Of a stretch of 64,000 nucleotides of DNA, positions 1 through 9,975 are shown piece after piece. Each line of letters begins with the position of its first letter. Positions within the stretch are counted from its first letter, which is position 1. Origin of the DNA: Heliopora coerulea. Taxonomy: Eukaryota; Cnidaria; Anthozoa; Scleralcyonacea; Helioporidae. The stretch is from the NCBI GenBank assembly GCA_030142905.1, contig JASJOG010000026.1, positions 517,001 to 581,000 on the forward strand. Direction: 5' to 3'. The translations under genes were made by a program, and so were the position numbers. The notes under the pieces were generated by a model. The model did not search any database. It saw nothing but the letters and a program-made list of their open reading frames with translations, and was not told the origin of the DNA.

Positions 1-340
1 CTAAAGTTCTCCGGTAGAGGAGCTGTAGCCCCCTCAGCCCCCCGGGTTCCGCCTCTCATCTCAATTAATAACTGATATAATTGGACTGCGTAGTCGCATT
101 AAAGTTGAGTTGCGAGAAGTGTTCCCAGAAGGGATGGCGTCAGCCTTGAAATTTGTTGGTCCTTCTCGTAATGGTCGCGACCATCACCTGTGATTTGGAA
201 ACTCCATTTATTGTGACTAAAATGTAAAATTGTTCGCCCAATGTGAAGTAGAACTGAAGATACGCACAATGACCTACCACAAGAACAATACTTGGGCAAT
301 ATGGAGTTAATCATACTGTCAATTATTTATTTTTGTACAG
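1..340. other. 3' part of last intron of transporter gene A
   Basis: This is the 3' end of the intron that precedes the last exon of gene A; it finishes in a T-rich stretch and AG at 339-340. No exon or recognisable repeat was found. Earlier exons of gene A lie to the left of the window. Confidence 0.7.
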
Positions 341-726
341 GACTGGAGTTTGCTTATACTGAGGCACCGACAGCACTTCAAGGTCTCATCATGGGTATAT
401 TTCTACTCACAACAGGTTTGGGGACATACTTTGGAGCGGCAGTTCTCGGAATTGTGAACGCCATTGGCGGAGCCTGCGGCAACTCGAACAAACGGTTTCC
501 CGACAAGGATCACATCAACGAGGGCAAGCTTGCAAATTATTTCTTCCTTCTTGCTGGTTTGATGTTCCTCAACTTCATCTTGTATATTTTTGTCGCTCGC
601 AACTTTAAGACTTCGAAAATGGATACTTCTTCCGAAAATGTGTCTGAGATCGGAGTAGTAAATGTTTCTTCCCAATCCAAGAGCACTGACTTACAGAACA
701 ATCAGGATGAGACACCTTCTGGTTGA
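341..726 (+). CDS. SLC15A4-like: SLC15A4-like peptide/histidine transporter, gene A (last exon only)
   Basis: Only the terminal coding exon is in the window. It starts after the acceptor at 340 in phase 1 and ends at the TGA at 724-726. The product begins LEFAYTEAP, the conserved helix-10 region of proton-coupled oligopeptide transporters (human SLC15A4 has LEFAYSAAP). A glycine-rich helix, a short hydrophilic loop and a final helix ending in YIFVARNF follow, then a Ser-rich cytosolic tail of about 40 residues. It aligns without gaps to the last exons of genes B, C and D, so it is the first visible member of the tandem array. Family members move di/tripeptides and histidine across endolysosomal membranes with protons. 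An AATAAA at 863-868 is a candidate polyadenylation signal. Family assignment is firm; the exact subfamily is inferred from similarity to the better preserved gene B. Confidence 0.85.
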
Positions 727-1617
727 TGGTTTAAAGCATTTAAAGAGAAACTCGTCAACAGCAAACTTTGAGCCGCATTTTCACCTGACCTAAAATTTCT
801 CTCTTTCTCATCTTTTAAATTTACGCATTAAAGAGGTGAAAAAAGGAAAACATAACTGTGTAAATAAATTTACTTCGTTTTGCACTGTAATAGATTTTGT
901 GTGTTGCTTCAACAACATTGTCATAGTTACTGGTAGAATCATTCAGATATATTTTTACTCCAGAAAATTTGATTATAGTCATATTATTATTATTAATATT
1001 ATTATTATTTAATATTATTTACATGCGGTAGCCCCTCAAACAGCATAAAAAGTTTGCTATCGAAAAGAAACTTAATATTACAACAAACCTAACCATAATA
1101 TAGCAAAATAAAATACAGGCTTCAAGTAAACGACAAATTTTTTTAATTGCAGGCATGTTTCGGCAAAGACTTATGCTATCCTCAGCACAAATTGGTGTTT
1201 TCACAAATGCTGTGCTTCGACAAGATTTTCGATTCTAGCACTAATTTCTACTAAATAATATGAAGTCCAGCGTTTGAGAGGAAATTCTTTTCACCCCTAC
1301 TTCTCTTATCTATTTTTGATTGTTCTGTTATCGCTGAAAGGAAATTGTTGTGTTTATGGAGCTCAAATTACTTCCTGGTGTTGAGAATCTTGTGATTGTC
1401 TGGTGAGGGATGTTCTGCAGCTCAGAGTTTATCATTTTGTTAATGATACATTGCACATGATAGAAGATAGGAGCGTCTCATGACTGACTTGTGGTATGGT
1501 CAGGTTTTACTTTATTCCAGCGAGCTAAAGTAGTTTCAGTAGTAGATGAACTACTGATCTTGCAACGATTGGATAGTTTACTAGATAGTTTTCTACACCT
1601 CAGTACTGGTAGCAAAT
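727..1617. other. Intergenic: 3' UTR of gene A and probable 5' region of gene B
   Basis: It contains the gene A polyadenylation signal and a short ATT-rich run near 980-1020. The stretch around 1,455-1,490 resembles the region around 13,890-13,930 upstream of gene C, so it is probably the promoter or 5' UTR area of gene B. No other coding potential is seen. Confidence 0.5.
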
Positions 1618-1961
1618 ATGGTAGAGGAAACGAATTTGAAGGTAAGAATTGTCTTCGTAGGTTAACCCGTGGTTTATAAAGTTTTGTTTGAAAACATTGA
1701 CAATTGACCATCGCACGTATTCAACTTCGCCTTTCAAACAGTGAAAGAGTTTCCAGCGCGAAGAGTGGCTAAGACCTGTCACGACTTGTACTTACTATTA
1801 AGGTTATTTGAGTTTATAAAAAGACGGTTCTATGTACCATCAGTCATGGCTAACAAAGTTTTCTTCCAAGTAACCATGTGCCAATGAGCTACAAGCAACC
1901 ATGTGCCAGCGAGCTAAATTTCTGATATTCCAAAGCAACTGTTAGGATATTGTTTAGATAT

Positions 1962-2012
<51 letters not shown>

Positions 2013-5000
2013 TGAGCCCTCTTTGCATTTCGTTAACCTAAACGTTCACGTATTCCGCACCCGTTTATCGGTTGTGCACTCTCGTTTGCGTAATTCATTT
2101 TAAACTTCAAAATGCGACAATTTCGATTGGATTATTCACTGAAGAATATATATATATATATATATATAATATCTAAACAATGTCGGGCTGTACTCCGTGA
2201 TCAACATTGTCCAGCCGTGATGGTAGTATTTAAGAAGTAGAAACTGTTTTGCGTGTTTATATAGCCTGATACAAACACGAGGAAAAAGTTGGGAAAACTT
2301 AGAGTGCTCAAACAAGAAGACTATATTATATGCCTTAGGGGAAGAAGATACGAATGATTGTATAATCTTAATGCAGCCAACGTTAACTTTGATTTAGCCA
2401 TCGTTAACCTGCTAAACCTTAGGTTTAAATTGTATTCAAAACCTCCTCAACAATTCATGAGGAAAACACAAAGGAAAATCATAACCGTTTCGTATCTTTA
2501 AATGTGATAAAACCAAAAATTAGCTCTGGAGTGTCTTGTGCTGTGGAACTGAACTTCGTATCGTATGTATTTGTGAAGTATATAAACTAAACAGGTGGTT
2601 CGGTGTTATACTCGACCTTCGATCTCAGGCGTACATAGCAGCTTTCAAGTTTTCCCAACTTTTTCCTCGTGTTTGTGTCAGGCTATATAAACACGCAAAA
2701 CAGTTTCTACTTCTTAAATACTACCATCACGGCTGGACAATGTTGATCACGGAGTACAGCACGACATTGCTCATGGGGGGCAGCGCATCAATCCTTACAA
2801 AAATTCCACTTGATTTCATGCGTGTGATTTCATGTGATCGCATGTGATCGCACGTGATCCCACGTGAGTTTTATAGGTGGAAATTTTTCACATGTGGTCT
2901 TTCACATTTCTAAGTTTTTCACATGTTCAAGTTACCCATATAATTTAGCTATGCCAAGCACTTCTGAATATGTATGTCTCGGCACGCCTAGTATGCTGTT
3001 TCGTGCCCAAAATGTTACAGTGTAAACGGCGGGTTTTAAAGAAAAATGCAAGTACCGTATTTACTCGAATAAACGCCGCGGCGTTTATTGAATTTTTTGC
3101 GCTGCGGCTGCGGCGTTTATTGCTAATCTTTGAACTCAACTAATTAAACCAAATTTAATACTAAAACCCAAAAACTAAAACTAAAAGCCTAAGAACATTA
3201 TTAACGTCTCTTCTGAAATGTTGACAGACTTATTATGCCGTGCTTTTTTAAGTGTAGTACTCGAGTGTAATTCACTTCATACTTTATTTAGTGAGTTAAG
3301 AATGCTTCAATTAAACTCCACACCGATGAGAATAAATGCGGCGTTTATTAATATTTTTGTTTTTGTGGCGTTTACTCGAGGGAGGCGTTTAATCGAGTAA
3401 ATACGGTACATCTTTCCAAATATTGCCAAATTATAATTGTGGACAAAAAACAAGTTGAAGGAGGAACACGTTCAAGTTTCTTTATCCAAATTGGTGAACG
3501 GTAATAGCAAGTTTAGCTCTTTTCGTTTTTCCTGACTTTTAATATCGTCAGGTATTTGTCTCATCACACTGTCATCTCACTTCTGTCAATTTTAACGACT
3601 GCTTTACGTAACAGGAAATAGCGTCAATCTCATATATAGTTACATTAATTGTGAATTCTATACTCTTCGCTCCACAACGAAAAGTTGCGTTGACGTTTTC
3701 AAAATCCATGGCATGCATGAGCCTTCAAGCGATTCAAGATTATTCGAGGTTTGCTCGAGATTTATTCGAAGAAAACATGGCGACTTTTTGAAGGAGCAAA
3801 GTATTTGAAGTGTCTAAACAAGCAAAATCACAAATTCAGTACCATAACGGTAGATGAGAGTCAAATTGTTTTCTGTCTTGTAGTTAAAAAATTTACCATA
3901 TTTGATGCCTTGGTTCCCTTCAAGAACTTTAGTCTATTGTGAAGTTCTCGTGTGTCCACACACTCTAACGACCACAGCAATTCTTTTTCCCCTTGCATTC
4001 TCTTATTTTGTAAATGAGTTGTGACCTGAGCTTGCTAAAATTAACTCGGCTTTTTTTTCGCGACAGATTGTATGGTTTTTTCGGTAGTATGGGTCTTGAG
4101 AACGCTTTCACTGCTAATTACTCGCTCAAAAAGTAATCCCCAACCTTTTCTTTGACTGTTAGTAAGTCTAAACTTCGAACATTAGTTATCACTTTGGTTT
4201 ACAAACGTTTTTAACACTGTGTCTGAAATGTCGTCAGAAGTGAGACTACAAAGTTACAAGTCAAATTAGAACTTATTTCAGAATCATCCTCAGGGTAATA
4301 TGAAACGAAAGTTCACAACTAACCTATACTGCCGAAGTCAACTGAAAAATGTTGACTCGAGCAGGATTTGAACTCGTCTCTTCGGGATACCGGTCCGCCG
4401 CTCTACCTGTTGACTATCGAGTGCACAGGGATTGGAGGCGAGTTTTGTCCAATTTAATTGCACGAGATATTCTCGCGACAACTTAACGCTATCCATGAGG
4501 ATGGATGTGCAGTATTTCAATTCTATTTCAGAATCATCCTCCGGGTAGTATGAAACGAAACTTCACAAAAAAATTAGAACTTTTTTGACCTATTCCTTCA
4601 ATGATTCAAGTACTCACAATTTCCCTTATCACGAATAATATCCAGTTTTGTCATTTTGTAAACAACGTATGTCATTACTAACTTACGTTTTTTTAGGTAA
4701 TCACCAGTTCCTGTCATGACAGCGAATGGGATTCACCTTCCGAAACGTCACCTTTACTGGACGGTCAACCAACTACCGGCTACGAAGGAAGCATGCATTC
4801 TTCATTATCGGTGCCATCAAGGTCAATTCTCTCTTGTGCTGTCATGTGTATCTTGATCACGGAGCTTTGTGAAAGACTAACCTACTATGGCATTTCAGGA
4901 AACCTGCTTCTGTTTCTCATTGAGAAAAATCAACTTAATCTGTCGGCGACATCAGCGACTATCGTTCAATATGTCTTCCAAGGTAAGGTCCTTTTCCACG

Positions 5001-8000
5001 AATCCACTGTAATGGGATAATGATGGCGAAAATATGGCAACATTCCAATTTTGTTATTACCATGGAGACGGAATGAAAGTTCACAATTTGACGAACATCT
5101 TTCATTAATTTCAATACTTCTTCTTACTTGAACCTTTTCAGATCCATACCGGACTTCGGTATTTTACTCTGGCTGAGGGCAGACGATTTTACTAGTCAAG
5201 GGGAGAGGTTTTGGACAGGAAAGGGTTAAAGACAAAAATGCTCATAAATAAAAATGATAAACAATTATTGGATGAGGCTGGACATGACATCAAGAACTAT
5301 CCAGACCGAGGTCAATGTTATCTGTCGAAGCCGAGGTCTGAGGCGGATAACATTGACTTCGGTCTGGATAATTCTTGAAACTATGCGTAAGCCAAATCCA
5401 ATAATTGTTTTATTGTTTTCTTATTCGTTCAAAACAGCGATAGATGCGAGAAAACATTTGCAGCAAAAAGACTCGTGTGATTAACTTTCCAAACTACTGC
5501 AAGCCATTTTTGCTGCTATGTAATTTTCGTGGCCTTGAGGTGGTTACTCTATCAGCGTCCGATAATTCTTTTTTTTGACAGCTCCGTCGAATAATTCACG
5601 ATGTTCGGCGGAAATGATGTGACGGCTTCTGGACATTGACCATTAACTGGTGAATGTCGACCAATAAGAAATAAGAATGAAGTTTGAATGTATAATGTCT
5701 GTTAATTCCTTAGATTACTAAGATAAGCCAGTTATCAGTCCATGAGGACACAGGTCACGTTTAGGCTTAATTTAAAACTTAAAAAATATTGTTTCCTAGT
5801 TAATGGCTTCTCTATATTACTTCATAGGAACATGTTACATTCTTCCTTTGTTCGGTGGCTGGTTGGCAGATTCTGTGAGTGGAAAATTCTTGGCCATACT
5901 CTTCGGTGTTATTGTGTATTTAATTGGTGCAATTTTGATTCCTCTGGGGTCTTTCGATAGGGAAGTCAGCTGGGGAAGTCAGTATTGGGCCTCAGATAAA
6001 ACCTTCAAACGAGGGTTCTTTCTCTGTGGCTTATTTTTGGTTGCTATAGGAACAGGTGGAATAAAGGCAAATGTGTCCCCGTTCGGGGCAGACCAGGTCT
6101 CAAAGAAAGGTCCGAAAGCTGTACAGACGTTCTTCATTTGGTTTTATTTTTTTATCAACATCGGTTCATCTATTTCGCTCTCAATTGTTGTTTACGTTCA
6201 ACAAAACGTCTCTTACTTCTATGGTTTTCTTATCCCAACTTTGTCCATTCTTATCACACTGGTGATATTTCTGTCTGGTAAAAACAACTACACCATACGT
6301 CCTCCAACTGGAAGTATTCTCTCGACAATCGTGAAGATTGTGAAAGAGGCGCTCAAAAAGTACCGACGACCCACGTTATCCTGCGTTTCTGTCCCCCATT
6401 GGTTGGACAGAGCCAAAACCTGCTATGGTGGGAGTTACAGTGACTGTGAAGTGGAAGATGTAAAGAAAATTTGTCGGCTCATTCTTATTTTTGTCGCTCT
6501 CATTTTGTATTGGACCGTTTATGGCCAGGTAAACAGATTATTCTTATTCTGTCTTGAGACTGCAATCATTTTATCTTGACCAAGCAAGACATAACTGTCA
6601 AAAGAGGCGTCGGGACGACAAGAAATGTGGGGGCCCGGTGAGGACCCAATTTCTCTATGGGCCGGTCTCACAGTGTGCTCCAAGGGTGAAAACCCCGATG
6701 GTCATTTGCCCTTATTTTTACAAGTGTTCAAAATGATAACCTGAACATTAATGTTATTGGAAGTTGCATTTGTGATTTTCTAAGGGTTCTACGAAAGAAT
6801 AGCATTTAATTCAGTCGCGATCTCGTTTGGCAATCATAAATTCATCATTTTTATATCCTTAACTAGTTAAAAAGTAGGGGGCTCATCCATACTCTGTCTC
6901 CCAACCAAAAAAATAGGGGGTGGCTCCCGCATCCGACACCCCTGATTTTCAAGATTATCATTACTATTTTCCGTGTTTCACGGTATGCATGTTAACAACC
7001 GCTCTACAGACTTCATGTCACGTCGGCTTGACTTAAGACAAGAAGCGTAGGCGTAGAGTTTTTCTATTCCCAAGGGGGGAGGGGGCTAAAACCGAAAGCG
7101 GAAATGCCTGACTACACGATTGGTGAATAATTTGTCACTAAGATTTCAAATTTTGATGTTGGATTTAGTTCATTTTCTTTAGAGAATCATGGGTATTATT
7201 GGCTTGAAGAAATAATGAGGCTTTGACGGTTATATTATCCCAACCAACACGTCATTAACCCTACCATTCAGTAATCACGTATCAATTAAAATATAAAATC
7301 CCAGGCAAGCTAAGCCTCCCCAAAGTTTTTTCTGAGGGGATTGAAGCCCAGTAGCCCCCCCCCCCCCTATACTCTACGCCTGTGACAGGAAGAACATCTG
7401 AATCTTCCTTATCAACTCGTCTTCAACAGACACCATAAAGTCGATCAAATATGACTTAAAAACCTTCATGTTGACTTAAATAACCTTTCCCAAACAATTA
7501 TTTAATACGGCATTTTGAAAATAACCATTTTTCTTATTGCCATCAAAGAGTTAACATCTACAAAAACTTTATCCTCTCAGCACCAAAAATTAATTTCTGA
7601 AGAATATCATACTTGATTTTCAGCTTGTCTAAGTAATTAGGAACGAGATTTTTGCGGTACCAGGCCTCAATGCACCGGTGACTACAGGAACAGCCGCGAT
7701 CTTCATATTCTTCCTCAGTAGTTCCAGTCGCAGGTCACTGTAGATCATTTCATCAAACAGCTTTTTCCTTCCAAGTTGTGATGATATTATTATGAATTGA
7801 TTATTATTGTCATCAACATTATCAATTTTAGTCTCCTGATTGTTATCGTCATGATGTAATCTTTACATTATCGCTGTTATTATGTATACCATAATGCAGT
7901 GGTGCAACTAGGATTTCGGGAACCGAAGACAAAGTCCAAAAACATATTTTCTCTCCCTTATATGACCCGAGCTAATTCCTCTTTGAACAATGAAACGGAA

Positions 8001-8979
8001 CTTTGCCAGTTTGTCACCAGTAAAACGTCACATCTTTCCAAAGAATTGTGGTGGGAAGTGTCGAATTGTTGTGTCATAAAAGATGATTCAGAGTTCTCAC
8101 AACAAAATTTAAGAATTCCTTGGCGTGTCCATCAAGTTTCCTTAGATTTCCGAGATATTCGCTAAATTTCAACATTTTTCGCAATTTGGTCCTTTAATGT
8201 TGGCTATCCTCTTGCTAAACGCGAATTTAAATATAACGATTGGTCATTAAAACGTTATATATCTGGACATACTTTTGTAAATCTTCTGATAGTCGATCAT
8301 TTAATTGGTTAAGGTTATACCGTTGATTCTTTACCTAGGGCCAATTATTATTATTATTATTATTATTATTATCATTATTGAGGAAAGTCAGCTCATACGA
8401 GCCAATGAGGTCGTTTAGCCCAAATTGCCATATTATGCCAAAGTGGGCACATGTCCCATAAATTATAGTGGTATGGCAATCACAAAGTGAAAAACATCGT
8501 GAGTAGTTAATGCCATTTTACACCACAGTCTCACATACGCAATTCCGTTGGTTGGGCATGATCAAGGGCCGGTGCTTTGCACCTATAAATCATGAGACTT
8601 CCTCAATAACCATCACACTTCCTCTCAGACTATTCTAAGGGTCTGTTCCGCAAAGCCGACCAATTAAGGCAAGCTAGACGCCAGTCCAATAGCTGAAGTT
8701 GGATAATGTGATCTATTTTGTTCTTAGACTAGGAGAGTTCCTTTCAGACATGTAAGTGTCCTGGGCTCACTCAACCATTTAAGGTGAAGGACATCAGGAC
8801 AGTCAGAAGGATTTACTAGTCCTTGGGCTAACAGGAAAGGTTTGCCAACACCTTAGGTGAGATTACTTACCACTGACGGCCAATTAAGGCAAGCAGTGGC
8901 TTTCAGTCAACCGTTTACCCAGCTGGCAAGGCAGGGACGCCACTCCCTGGGGATGCCGAAACATCTTGCCTACCTATTA

Positions 8980-9017
<38 letters not shown>

Positions 9018-9927
9018 ATTATTATTACAACTCGCACACCACCCAACTAAGGACAGTGGACGGGTCTCAGCCTGCTACGGGCTTCCAGCATCCCGCCAGG
9101 TAAGACTGCAACAGACACTGCACATTTCAGGGAACTTGTGGTGAAAGGAAATTTCACCATTAATATGGATTTTAAGAAACATCCACCGGGCCAGCCCTTA
9201 CTCGCCCAACTTATCCAGTCAGGAAGGAGTAAGGGATGTACAGCCCTTTAAACTCCCTGAAAGTACTCCCCGATGTGTATATCCAGTTTGGCCTTAACAG
9301 TACACTCTTGCACTTCTAACCAGTTAAGGTCAGTTCAGGCATGCCACTGCAAGGGTTAAGTCTGACTATTGTTTTATTCTTAGACTAGTGCAGATCTGTT
9401 TCAGCATTTAAGGCTGGTTTATCCTCGACCAACTAATGTCAGGGGCATCAGTCTGCTGTACAGATTTTCTTCTAGTCCTTGGGCTCACAGGGCAGGTTTT
9501 CCAACACCTGAATTTAGTGTACTTGCAGCTGCCAGCCAATTAAGGCAAGCTGAGGCTTTCGTCTACCTACCTACCCAGCTGGAGAGGGAGGGAGGGTCGC
9601 CACACCCTAAGTCATCTCATCAAAGCCTGCTCGTTTTATGGAGGTCACAGGCTCCGAATCAATGTCCTGCCTACCTACTTCTGGTTTTATGTCCGAGTTT
9701 CCTTCTCACAGATAAGTTGCCATCCAAGGCTAAAGAGTCTTATCCATCCTTGACTAAGGGGTTGCTGGCACTTGCCAAAGGTGCCAGCCCGGACTCTGGT
9801 GGGCGGGAACATCCACGTTCTCATAGTAGGCTGAAACTGTGCTTGTCCTACTCCATTGCCCAAATTATTATTATTATTATTGAGGAAAGTCAACTCATAC
9901 GAGCCAATGGGGTCGTTTAGCCCATGC

Positions 9928-9975
<48 letters not shown>

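Larger units (their letters stand above)
1642..4696. other. Intron 1 of gene B, repeat-rich
   Basis: This intron separates the proposed 8-codon first exon from the exon at 4697. It is occupied largely by inverted-repeat elements (1949-2181, 2179-2770, 2785-2940, 3053-3408) and a tRNA-derived SINE (4274-4564). No further coding exon is recognised between them. Confidence 0.5.
4983..5827. other. Intron 2 of gene B
   Basis: It runs from the gtaagg donor after 4982 to the AG at 5826-5827. It holds a dispersed repeat fragment at about 5155-5230 (shared with 36969-37050) and a hairpin element at 5249-5425. Nothing coding is seen. Confidence 0.6.

Noticed and set aside
4355..4415. Possible tRNA gene on the minus strand
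   Set aside because: The B-box-like word is present but the acceptor stem and anticodon arm do not pair properly, and the same sequence recurs with a shared SINE body.
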